NCBI RefSeq assembly: GCF_038502225.1
Contig: NW_027195261.1
Location: 181,647 to 245,646, forward strand
DNA length: 64,000 nucleotides
DNA from: Cherax quadricarinatus
Taxonomy: Eukaryota > Arthropoda > Malacostraca > Decapoda > Parastacidae
Direction of reading: 5' to 3'
A model generated the notes under the pieces. That model had not been told where the DNA came from. It worked only from the letters and a program-made list of their open reading frames with translations, and did not search any database. Below are positions 42,874 to 52,655 of the stretch, piece after piece. Position numbers and translations under genes: made by a program. Positions within the stretch are counted from its first letter, which is position 1. Each line of letters opens with the position of its first letter.

Positions 42874-44204
42874 TCAAGTAATAAAAACCATTTGTCTCCA
42901 TTCACTCCTATCAAACACGCTCACGCATGCCTGCTGGAAGTCCAAGCCCCTAGCACACAAAACCTCCTTTACCCCCTCCCTCCAACCTTTCCTAGGCCGA
43001 CCCCTACCCCGCCTTCCTTCCACTACAGACTGATACACTCTTGAAGTTATTCTGTTTCGCTCCATTCTCTCCACATGTCTGAACCACCTCAACAACCCTT
43101 CCTCAGCCCTCTGGACAACAGTTTTGGTAATCCCGCACCTCCTCCTAACTTCCAAACTACGAATTCTCTGCATTATATTCACACACACATTGCTCTCAGA
43201 CATGACATCTCCACTGCCTCCAGCCTTCTCCTCGCTGCAACATTCATCACCCATGCTTCACACCCATATAAGAGCGTTGGTAAAACTATGCTCTCATACA
43301 TTCCCCTCTTTGCCTCCAAGGACAAAGTTCTTTGTCTCCACAGACTCCTAAGTGCACCACTCACCCTTTTCCCCTCATCAATTCTATGATTCACCTCATC
43401 TTTCATAGACCCATCCGCTGACACGTCCACTCCCAAATATCTGAATACATTCACCTCCTTCATTCTCTCTCCCTCCAATCTGATATCCAATCTTTCATCA
43501 CCTAATCTTTTTGTTATCCTCATAACCTTACTCTTTCCTGTATTCACTTTCAATTTTTTTCTTTTGCACACCCTACCAAATTCATCCACCAATCTCTGCA
43601 ACTTTTCTTCAGAATCTCCCAAGAGCACAGTGTCATCAGCAAAGAGCAACTGTGACAACTCCCACTTTATGTGTGATTCTTTATCTTTTAACTCCACGCC
43701 TCTTGCCAATACCCTCGCATTTACTTCTCTTACAACCCCATCTATAAATATATTAAATAACCACGGTGACATCAAACATCCTTGTCTAAGGCCTACTTTT
43801 ACTGGGAAATAATTTCCCTCTTTCCTACATACTCTAACTTGAGCCTCACTATCCTCGTAAAAACTCTTCACTGCTTTCAGTAACCTACCTCCTACACCAT
43901 ACACCTGCAACATCTGCCACATTGCCCCCCCTATCCACTCTGTCATGCGCCTTTTCCAAATCCATAAATGCCACAAAAACCTCTTTAGCCTTATCTAAAT
44001 ACTGTTCACTTATATGTTTCACTGTAAACACCTGGTCCACACAACCCCTACCTTTCCTAAAGCCTTCTTGTTCATCTGCTATCCTATTCTCTGTCTTACT
44101 CTTAATTCTTTCAATGATAACTCTACCATACACTTTGCCAGGTATACTCAACAGACTTATCCCCCTATAATTTTTGCACTCTCTTTTATCCCCTTTGCCT
44201 TTAT
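42874..44204 (-). pseudogene. NL-B3 RT, C-terminal two thirds, frameshifted
   Basis: Reads as NL-B2 with small lesions: the frame breaks near 43930 (a G/C-run difference around MDRVDRG-GAMW) and near 43185 (one base lost in an ACACAC stretch, where CGVNIMQRI is interrupted). QLLFADDTVLLGDS and VGLRQGCLMSPWLF are intact. It ends at the same MVF.T terminus. Confidence 0.85.
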
Positions 44205-44237
44205 TACCTGGAGTTTACCTGGAGAGAGTTTCGGGGG

Positions 44238-47200
44238 TCAACGCCCCCGCGGCCCGGTCTGTGACCAGGCCTCCTGGTGGATCAGCGCCTGATCAACCAG
44301 GCTGTTGCTGCTGGCTGCACGCAAACCAACGTACGAGCCACAGCCCGGCTGATCAGGAACTGACTTTAGGTGCTTGTCCAGTGCCAGCTTGAAGACTGCC
44401 AGGGGTCTGTTGGTAATCCCCCTTATGTGTGCTGGGAGGCAGTTGAACAGTCTCGGGCCCCTGACACTTATTGTATGGTCTCTTAACGTGCTAGTGACAC
44501 CCCTGCTTTTCATTGGGGGGATGGTGCATCGTCTGCCAAGTCTTTTGCTTTCGTAGTGAGTGATTTTCGTGTGCAAGTTCGGTACTAGTCCCTCTAGGAT
44601 TTTCCAGGTGTATATAATCATGTATCTCTCCCTCCTGCGTTCCAGGGAATACAGGTTTAGAAACCTCAAGCGCTCCCAGTAATTGAGGTGTTTTATCTCC
44701 GTTATGCGCGCCGTGAAAGTTCTCTGTACATTTTCTAGGTCGGCAATTTCACCTGCATTGAAAGGTGCTGTTAGAGTGCAGCAATATTCCAGCCTAGATA
44801 GAACAAGTGACCTGAAGAGTGTCATCATGGGCTTGGCCTCCCTAGTTTTGAAGGTTCTCATTATCCATCCTGTCATTTTTCTAGCAGATGCGATTGATAC
44901 AATGTTATGGTCCTTGAAGGTGAGATCCTCCGACATAATCACTCCCAGGTCTTTGACGTTGGTGTTTCGCTCTATTTTGTGGCCAGAATTTGTTTTGTAC
45001 TCTGATGAAGATTTAATTTCCTCATGTTTACCATATCTGAGTAATTGAAATTTCTCATCGTTGAACTTCATATTGTTTTCTGCAGCCCACTGAAAGATTT
45101 GGTTGATGTCCGCCTGGAGCCTTGCAGTGTCTGCAATGGAAGACACTGTCATGCAGATTCGGGTGTCATCTGCAAAGGAAGACACGGTGCTGTGGCTGAC
45201 ATCCTTGTCTATGTCGGATATGAGGATGAGGAACAAGATGGGAGCTAGTACTGTGCCTTGTGGAACAGAGCTTTTCACCGTAGCTGCCTCGGACTTTACT
45301 CTGTTGACGACTACTCTCTGTGTTCTGTTAGTGAGGAAATTATAGATCCATCGACCGACTTTTCCTGTTATTCCTTTAGCGCGCATTTTGTGCGCTATTA
45401 CGCCATGGTCACACTTGTCGAAGGCTTTTGCAAAGTCTGTATATATTACATCTGCATTCTTTTTGTCTTCTAGTGCATTTAGGACCTTGTCGTAGTGATC
45501 CAGTAGTTGAGACAGACAGGAGCGACCTGTTCTAAACCCATGTTGCCCTGGGTTGTGTAACTGATGGGTTTCTAGATGGGTGGTGATCTTGCTTCTTAGG
45601 ACCCTTTCAAAGATTTTTATGATATGGGATGTTAGTGCTATTGGTCTGTAGTTCTTTGCTGTTGCTTTACTGCCCCCTTTGTGGAGTGGGGCTATGTCTG
45701 TTGTTTTTAGTAACTGAGGGACGACCCCCGTGTCCATGCTCCCTCTCCATAGGATGGAAAAGGCTCGTGATAGGGGCTTCTTGCAGTTCTTGATGAACAC
45801 AGAGTTCCATGAGTCTGGCCCTGGGGCAGAGTGCATGGGCATGTCATTTATCGCCTGTTCGAAGTCATTTGGCGTCAGGATAACATCGGATAGGCTTGTG
45901 TTAATCAAATTTTGTGGCTCTCTCATAAAAAATTCGTTTTGATCTTCGACTCTCAGTCTGGTTAGCGGCTTGCTAAAAACTGAGTCATATTGGGACTTGA
46001 GTAGCTCACTCATTTCCTTGCTGTCATCTGTGTAGGACCCATCTTGTTTAAGTAGGGGCCCAATACTGGACGTTGTTCTCGATTTTGATTTGGCATAGGA
46101 GAAGAAATACTTTGGGTTTCTTTCGATTTCATTTATGGCTTTTAGTTCTTCCCGCGATTCCTGACTCCTAAAGGATTCTTTTAGCTTAAGTTCGATGCTT
46201 GCTATTTCTCTGACCAGTGTCTCCCTGCGCATTTCAGATATATTGACCTCTTTTAGCCGCTCTGTTATTCTTTTCCGTCGCCTGTAAAGGGAGCGCCTGT
46301 CTCTTTCTATTTTACATCTACTCCTCCTTTTTCTTAGAGGAATAAGCCTTGTGCATACATCGAGTGCCACCGAGTTAATCTGTTCTAGGCATAAGTTTGG
46401 GTCTGTGTTGCTTAGTATATCTTCCCAGCTTATATCGGTTAGGACTTGGTTTACTTGGTCCCACTTTATGTTTTTGTTATTGAAGTTGAATTTGGTGAAT
46501 GCTCCCTCGTGACTAGTCTCATTTTGTCGGTCTGGGGCTCCACGCATACATGTCTGAACCTCAATTATGTTGTGATCTGAGTATATTGTTTTTGATATGG
46601 TGACATTTCTTATCAGATCATCATTGTTAGTGAAGATGAGGTCTAGTGTATTCTCCAGTCTAGTAGGCTCTATTATTTGCTGGTTTAAATTGAATTTTGT
46701 GCAGAGATTTAAAAGCTCGTGTGAGTGTGAATTTTCATCAGAGCTGCCTCCTGGTGTTTTTACTGCAACAATATTATTTGCTATATTCCTCCATTTTAGG
46801 TGCCTTAAGTTGAAGTCCCCCAGGAGCAAGATGTTGGGTGCAGGAGCTGGAAGATTTTCCAGACAGTGGTCAATTTTTAACAGCTGTTCCTGGAATTGCT
46901 GGGATGTTGCATCCGGAGGCTTGTAGACTACCACAATGACTAGGTTTTGGTTCTCGACCTTTACTGCTAAAACTTCCACTACATCATTTGAGGCATTAAG
47001 CAGTTCTGTGCAAACAAGTGACTGCAATGTACAGGCCAACCCCCTCCTTTTGCCTGTTCACTCTGTCACATCTGTATAGGTTGTAACCTGGGATCCATAT
47101 TTCGTTGTCCAAGTGATCCTTTTTGTGGGTCTCAGTGAAAGCCGCGAACATTGCCTTTGCCTCTGCAAGCAGTCCACGGATGAAAGGTATTTTGTTGTTT

Positions 47201-47292
47201 GTTGCTGGCTTTAGACCCTGTATATTTGCAAAGAAGAATGTTATCGGACTGGTGGTATTGTTGGTACTGGGGGGGGATTTTTTTTCCGGCAT
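44238..47292 (-). pseudogene. NL-C2 ORF2: endonuclease-RT, one 2-bp deletion
   Basis: Begins at the TAATG junction (47292). Same endonuclease and RT blocks as NL-C1, with FADDTRI intact. The G run is GGAGGGGGTT, so that site is in frame (EGVGLYIA). About 20 bases later, near 47025, the AG of GCAGAGTCAC is lost, shifting the frame. After that it is open for about 930 codons to 44238. By eye I find about six residue differences from NL-C1 over the shared open region (for example VILTPND against VILMPND, FKDHN against FKNHN). Confidence 0.9.
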
Positions 47293-48479
47293 TAGTATCT
47301 GTATCTGTTGGTTTGGAGTGGAGGCCATCGACTGTGGTTCCACTCCAGGACTGACTGGATTTGGTGTACGATTTCTGCCATTTCCTGCCAGTTTTTTTTC
47401 CTTCCTGGCACTAAAAAACCTCTCCCTCTTGAGTGGCTGTGGCTACCCAGGTTTTCCCATGGCCTGGATGTTTTGTATCTTTTTGTCCCCTTTAGATGGT
47501 ATGCCTGGCAATTTAAGTTATAGCACATTCTTTCCTGTACTGAAGAGGTACTCATTTCAGGGTGAAAAAGCTTACAGGAAGGGAGTTTGCATTTTCCTGT
47601 TGTCATATGGGCATGGCATTTTCTAGGGTGGTCATAGTTGCATGTCCCATCTGTTTTTCCAGATTTCCCATGCCAGCAGATACCAAGTGCATAGTATGTG
47701 CACAGGCTTGGTTTCCGCTTGCCTTGGGTTTCTGTGACTGTATTCCCTGTTGGTGCATGTTTCCCTGTCTTACTTCTATCCTCCCTAGCACCAACAATGA
47801 AGCTCCCACCAGTTGTTTTTGGTAATTTATCCTCACTATTGCTATTGGAGTCCTCTTGTTTGCTATTTCCTGCGGTATTTCTAGTTTGCAATATTGGTTT
47901 TATCTTATCTTTGACTACACTTGTTTCCCTACTATGGCTCCTGTCCCCTATGAGGTCATTTATATGTATTCCTTCCTGCGTATAATTCCCGACTACCTGG
48001 ACAAAATCTCCAGCTTCACCATTTCTGTCTCCCAGGACAGTATCTCCAGCTTCACCATTTCTGTCTCCCAGGACAGCACCTCCAGCTTCACCATTACTGT
48101 CTCCCAGGACAGCACTATCAGCCCTACATTTACTGACTACCAGGACATCACCTCCAGCCTTACAGTTTGTGACTACATGGCCAGTATCAAGGGCAGTACC
48201 ATTCAGCCCAGACTTTTTATGTTCCCATCTGTTGTAGAAAGCTTCCAGGTTTTCTATGAAAGCAGCTTTGATGTTGTCCTCTTTTAATACCCTTGTGATT
48301 TTAGTCCACAGATTTTCCTCATTTGGGCATACCCAAAAACACTTCTCTGTTTTAATACTGCTTGTAGCTAGTTCTGGGATATCTGCACAAGGAGCGTGAC
48401 ACCAATTTCCACAAAAATGACAATTTATCTATGTGGAAGCCCGTTTGTTTGACTGACCACAGACTACACACAGCTTCAT
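47292..48479 (-). pseudogene. NL-C2 ORF1: PHD/CCCH protein with one nonsense codon
   Basis: ATG 48477-48479 (MKLCVVCGQ). Codon 17 is TAG (48429-48431) where NL-C1 has TGG in the PHD finger. The spacing from ATG to stop is 1188 nt, exactly 21 nt shorter than NL-C1, accounted for by the missing partial repeat. The frame otherwise appears kept to the TAATG. The CCCH part is intact. Confidence 0.85.
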
Positions 48480-48711
48480 AATGATTTGAATGGTTGATTT
48501 ACTGCAATTCTACTAGCAACCTCTTGAATATTATATTAATAACCTTAAATGAAGCTCTAGCTATTTGTATTTCTGTTTCTAACTCTTTTTGTATATTGGT
48601 CAGCTTACCGTCACGTTCCTGATTTTTAATGTTTGTGTTTATAAAGGCGCCTACAACCCCATCCGTTTACAGTCTGCTTTATTGTCCAACGAAACTGTTT
48701 GAAACCAGTCC

Positions 48712-48762
48712 CGGGTTCGGACCAGTCAAGGGTTCGGACCAGTCAAGGGTTCGGACCAGTCG
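48712..48762 (-). repeat. NL-C2 5'-UTR array, about three 17-bp units
   Basis: Minus strand: ACTGGTCCGAACCCTTG units ending in a variant ...GAACCCGGG. The same array has eight units in NL-C1 (30064-30199). Confidence 0.9.
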
Positions 48763-49654
48763 ATCTGCTCTGTTCAGTGGGTCACTTATTTAAAACATAC
48801 TGGTCGGTGATTTGAGCTAACACATGAAGGATCTACTGGAAATTATCTACCCGAGTAATATGTGATTTGACTGATACAAAAGTATAACTTGCGTGTTGAA
48901 GAGCCGGTGATATCTGGCAGCTCCTACAATGACGAACGGTCGACCTCAACCCTTGTTTATCAATCGCTGTATCTGGCTTTTCTATTTTTTTTTTTTTTCC
49001 GTCTCCACCACAATAAATGCTATATTATCACTATAGTTGACTGGTGCAAATTTTGGAGGAAGGATGCTTTTTCTGTAGTAATAATTGCTTCTCGTTGTGT
49101 ATATTGCGACCGCTGGTAACTACAGGTTATATGAAATTCACAGTAACGTCTCGTATTTCAAGAAAAAGAAACTAATGAATGTCACTCCACTCCACTAAGT
49201 ACCATTATAATACTGGTTAGTTGCTACTACAACACTGTATTCTGCTATTCACTGGTATCACTAGATTATATGCGAGTACACTAGCAAGCCAGGAAGATTA
49301 TTAAAAACAGCTGACCTGTGGTAAGTTTCTGGCGACTTCTGGCACCTGCCTCTATAGGCTTATCACTTCATTTACAAATTCACCTGTTTTCAAATGACAC
49401 TTTAGCCTTTATCATCAATATACTAGGGAGCCACTGTAGTATACACTATACACTATGTATACTCAATGTTATCAGGGAGACTTTCTTTCCTCTGACACGA
49501 AAAGTTCAATTATTATTATTTTTTTCCACACGGGACACAGGCCTATGATTCCCCTCTGGCAGTAAACTCTGCTAGGTAGTGCACACTAATTCTCCTTTTT
49601 TGACTCAGTATATAATGTTTTCCGCCCATAATTGGTTCCAGGAACTAAGGTACC

Positions 49655-50007
49655 TAGGTACCTTACCCTCTTCCATACATTTATTAAATAATTGCACCAA
49701 CCACTCCAAAACTATATCCCCACCTGCTTTTAACATTTCTATCTTTATCCCATCAATCCCGGCTGCCTTACCCCCTTTCTTTTTACCTACTGCCTCACGA
49801 ACTTCCCCCACACTCACAACTGGCTCTTCCTCACTCCTGCAAGATGTTGTTCCTCCTTGCCCTATACACGAAATCACAGCTTCCCTATCTTCATCAACAT
49901 TTAACAATTCCTCAAAATATTCCCTCCATCTTCCCAATACCTCTAACTCTCCATTTAATAACTCTCCTCTCCTATTTGTAACTGACAAATCCATTTGTTC
50001 TCTAGGC
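49655..50007 (-). pseudogene. NL-B3 RT, N-terminal piece
   Basis: Continues NL-B3 beyond NL-C2: MDLSVTNRRGELLNGE, REYFEELLNVDED, GKAAGIDGIKIEML and NKCMEEGKVPRYL, ending at the insertion point. One lysine-for-methionine change (VGKKKGG) against NL-B2. Confidence 0.85.
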
Positions 50008-50015
50008 TTTATAGC

Positions 50016-50472
50016 ACCATTATAGCACCTAAACTGCTGGGAACACCTGCAAGTCTTGAACATGTACTCATTGGAGCGGAGGAGAGAGAGGTACATGATT
50101 ATATGTATCTGGAAGGTACTTGAGGGCTTGGTCCCAAATCTGGACACTGCCATAACAACATACTGGAGTGAGAGATATGGGAGGAAGTGTAAAATAAACC
50201 CAGTGAGGAGCAGGTGTGCGGTGGGGACAATAAGGGAACACTGTATCAACATCCTGGGTCCCAGACTTTTCAACATCTTACCAGAAGATATCAGAAACAC
50301 TGCTGGAACAAGTGTAGAAGCCTTCAAGAGAAAGCTAGGCAAGTATCTTCACCAGGTGCCAGATCAACCAGGCTGTTATGGATATGTGGGGCAGTGGGCC
50401 TCCAGCAGCAACAGCCTGGTTGACCATGCGAGCACCAGAAGAGCCTGGCCCATGGCCGGGCTCAGAGAGTAG
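50016..50472 (+). pseudogene. NL-D1 ORF2, C-terminal piece
   Basis: Resumes after NL-B3 with AGNTCKS-like out-of-frame start, then MYSLERRRERYMIICIWKVLE, YGRKCKINPVRSR, GPRLFNILPEDIRN and QVPDQPGC, ending MAGLRE at 50472. It matches the uninterrupted NL-D2 tail (56795-57300). The 3' hairpins (GCCTGGCCCATGGCCGGGC) overlap the last codons. Confidence 0.85.
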
Positions 50473-50510
50473 ATATACTCTCGAATTTCTTCAAAGGTAT
50501 ATCAAAGGTT

Positions 50511-50940
50511 GACCCATGCATGTCAGGAGAATTGATAGGGAACAGTGTAGTAAAGAATGCGAATTTGAGACTGAAATTCCTCCATAGACAAGCACAGTGT
50601 CTACCTACTGAGGCTCACAGGACCCTTTGTCTAACCATTATGCAATGTCATATGGATTACGCTTGCTCTTCATGGTACCTTGTCTTGACAAAAAAATTGA
50701 AACATAGACTACAAATCACGCAGAACAAAATAGTAAGATTAATCCTTTACCTGGGTCCAAGAGAGCATGTAGGCCAGGATGAATTACAATAATTGGATAT
50801 GCTGAATGTTGAAAACAGAGTAAAACAACTGAAGCTGAATCATGTTTATAAAATTGCTCACAAATAGTGTCCAGAATATCTTGCTGCCAATTTTGTCAAG
50901 GCTGGACCTTGCCAGACATTAGTAGAAGCCCATTAATTGA
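50511..50940 (+). pseudogene. NL-G reverse transcriptase, C-terminal piece
   Basis: Continues NL-G (34741-35815) beyond NL-D1: MSGELIGNSVVKNANLRLKF, LTIMQCHMDYACSSWY, LKHRLQITQNKIVRLI, LGPREHVGQDEL, then after a stop NRVKQLKLNHVYKIAHK. The wording is the usual RT C-terminal domain of CR1-group elements, and it fits NL-G in position and style. A single NL-G insertion split by NL-D1 is the simplest reading. Confidence 0.72.
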
Positions 50941-50996
50941 TTGGTGCCTCTGCTTAATCTGTCTGTTTTCTCTAGGTCTCCACTCAGTCGGGTCTT

Positions 50997-51066
50997 TATT
51001 TATTTATTTATTTATTTATTAATTATTAATTTAAACATGATACAGAGAAGTACCAAAGAATACAGT
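50997..51066 (-). repeat. NL-E tail-only fragment
   Basis: (TTTA)n followed by TTAATTTAAACATGATACAGAGAAGTAC. It is the complement of the NL-E 3' end (GTACTTCTCTGCATCATGTTCAAATTAAT(AAAT)n at 54336-54390). A very short 5'-truncated NL-E insertion. Confidence 0.75.
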
Positions 51067-51464
51067 CTTTTCTATATTTGCCTCCCTTGTATGTTCTTGT
51101 AGCATCTGCCTTTTCCTGTTCCCCTTGGGAGGTTCCGATGGGAGGTTCTGATGGTTTGTGTCTGTTCTCCCCTACTGCTGTGTGCCAAAGCTCTTCTACC
51201 TATGATTACTTATTTCTCTCTTTTTCTTAATCACTTCTGGTTACATGTTCATGCTGTTGTTCTTTATACAGATGGTTCTATATCTTTTGATGGTGCTGGG
51301 TTTGTGATGTTCCCTGATGATGATGTCTGGCATCATTTGCTAGACTTGGCTAGTATTTTTACCAACCAGTTGTATGTCATCCTGAACATTAAAATGGTAT
51401 AAAATACCGACAGGTTGTTAGGTAAGACACATATGCAACAGTTAGGTATCTTTATTATGAAACG

Positions 51465-51491
51465 TTTCGCCTACACAGTAGGCTTCTTCAG
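51465..51491 (-). ncRNA. Hammerhead-like ribozyme core, copy 1
   Basis: Minus strand CTGAAGA, stem II GCCTAC-TGT-GTAGGC, then GAAA followed by CGTTTC. This matches the CUGANGA...GAAA core. One extra A lies before stem II, and stem III is only a short palindrome (GAAACGTTTC), as in minimal or dimeric hammerheads. Confidence 0.5.
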
Positions 51492-51923
51492 TCAAGTACA
51501 GAAAAGTTGATAGAAGCAGAAGATACTTGAAGACGATGTTAGGTAAGACATGTATGTGTCTTACCTAACAACCTGTCGGTATTTTATACCATTTTAATGT
51601 TCAGTCTGTCAGACACTGCAACACAAGGGTATCTTGGTACAGACCTGCAATCAACTTCGACAACTTCCACTAGTGAGAGGGGCTGGATTTGAGAGGGACC
51701 TGACTTCTCAACATCTGAGTTCTTACCTCTCCTAGTGGCCTACGTCTCACCTCTTGGCGCTATAAAAAGCTCCATCCTGTCACTTCTTCTCCATATTGTT
51801 TCATACTATGGAACAATGCTCTTCTCCAGACTGAGGGACTGACCACCTCAAAACTTTAAGGGTGATGGACTGATTACATCGTCTTCAAGTATCTTCTGCT
51901 TCTATCAACTTTTCTGTACTTGA

Positions 51924-51950
51924 CTGAAGAAGCCTACTGTGTAGGCGAAA
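51924..51950 (+). ncRNA. Hammerhead-like ribozyme core, copy 2 (inverted)
   Basis: Same core on the plus strand: CTGAAGA at 51924-51930, stem II 51932-51946, GAAA at 51947-51950, then CGTTTCATAA. Self-cleavage is not demonstrated and stem I pairing is weak by eye. Confidence 0.5.
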
Positions 51951-52655
51951 CGTTTCATAATAAAGATACCTAACTGTTGCATATGTGTATGTCATCCTCA
52001 TAGCATTTTTCTGTATTACATATTTGTCTCCATTGGCTTTTGTTAATATTGCACAGTCCCTCAGTGTTTTACAGGTCATTAAACAATTTGATTTCCTTAA
52101 TCCATTGGTCCTTCGTATTCAGCTTTGGTTGCATCGTGTAGCTAGCAAAAGCAAAGACTTTATTTTCTGTTGGGTCCCTGGGCACGATGTATGAGGCAAT
52201 GAACAGGCGGATGCTGCTGCGCTGTCAGCGGTGCATGATCTTCCAGTTTCCTATAGAGGTATTCGATTCTCGGATTATTTTACTGTCATCTCTACCCTCT
52301 TCGTGGCTTTTGGCAAAAACTTTCGTCGAACATGCACAATAAATTGCACTCTTTTAAACCACTTTTGGGTTTGTGGCCATTTTCTTACCACTGTTGCCAT
52401 ACTTAGTAGACTGTGCTTTTCCCATCTCCGCATCGGCCATACTTGCCTACCAGCTTAAGTCAATTCCCTAATCTAATTAGGTCAGGTCACATTCACTTAA
52501 GGAAGAAGCATGGCATCCGACCTAGTAGCACAAGCTAGTCAGGTCCAACTCTCACCCACCTGCACCCACTCATGTATTTATCTAACCTATTTTTAAAACT
52601 ACACATTGTTTTAGCTTCTATAACTGTACTGGAAAATTTGTTTCACTCATTGACA

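Larger units (their letters stand above)
44214..49641 (-). mobile_element. NL-C2: second, nearly identical NL-C copy inside NL-B3
   Basis: About 5.43 kb. The 3' end is at the left (TACCTGGAGTTTACCTGGAG at 44214-44233) and the 5' end at the right (CCAATTATGGGCGG on the minus strand). The same boundaries as NL-C1 define a full-length insertion. The differences from NL-C1 are few substitutions plus repeat-number changes in the 5' UTR and ORF1. Confidence 0.9.
42615..50007 (-). mobile_element. NL-B3: RTE-like element split by NL-C2
   Basis: Two pieces, 42615-44213 and about 49655-50007, are collinear with NL-B2. Tail at the left: minus-strand AAAATAAAAAAAAAA. The 5' start at about 50007 is again CCTAGAGAACAAATGG, as in NL-B2. 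About 40 bp of NL-B sequence (the GCATGCTCTCTGCC region of NL-B2) is missing at the NL-C2 junction. It lies inside NL-D1. Confidence 0.88.
35815..50509 (+). mobile_element. NL-D1: PHD/CCCH non-LTR element, long 5' UTR, split by three later insertions
   Basis: 5' UTR about 35815-39049 (includes the fold-back element 36665-38421), ORF1 39050-39839, and ORF2 39820-42612 continued at 50016-50472. The 3' end at 50509 is GAGAGTAGATATACTCTC followed by CAAAGGTATATCAAAGGT. NL-B3, which holds NL-C2, is inserted at 42615-50007. Joining the flanks rebuilds the RT C-terminal wording seen uninterrupted in NL-D2 (HxEPVKHLNYRERL). Without its insertions the element is about 5.5 kb. Confidence 0.85.
51384..51985. 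mobile_element. Penelope-like non-autonomous insertion with 13-bp target duplication
   Basis: 602 bp flanked by TGTATGTCATCCT (51371-51383 and 51986-51998). The interior is a set of inverted repeats. GAACATTAAAATGG...GTAAGACAC at the left is inverted at 51560-51604, and the 51440-51540 block is inverted at 51876-51975. Each copy of the latter holds a hammerhead-like core. Penelope-like elements carry terminal repeats in direct or inverted order with hammerhead ribozymes, so this is my best assignment. No RT or GIY-YIG frame is present. Confidence 0.65.
51067..52458 (+). pseudogene. NL-I: RNase H domain of an I/jockey-group element, decayed, split
   Basis: RNase H wording: VLYTDGSISFDGAG (first aspartate kept) and ASIFTNQLYVIL, where TAELYAI is usual (the glutamate is lost). 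After the 602-bp insertion it resumes with YVILIAFF, SLSVLQVIKQFD (aspartate lost), WVPGHDV and a stop, then GNEQADAAA. It degrades near 52450. RNase H next to RT is typical of I-clade and related LINEs. It cannot be active. Confidence 0.72.

Noticed and set aside
43075..44170. Long plus-strand open frames over NL-B3 (and the same at 25008-26796 and 49579-50025)
   Set aside because: They are antisense to the well-supported RT frame and repeat in every NL-B copy as composition shadows.
44238..48287. Plus-strand open frames over NL-C2, and the matching minus-strand ones over NL-C1
   Set aside because: Antisense shadows of ORF1 and ORF2; no domain is readable in them.
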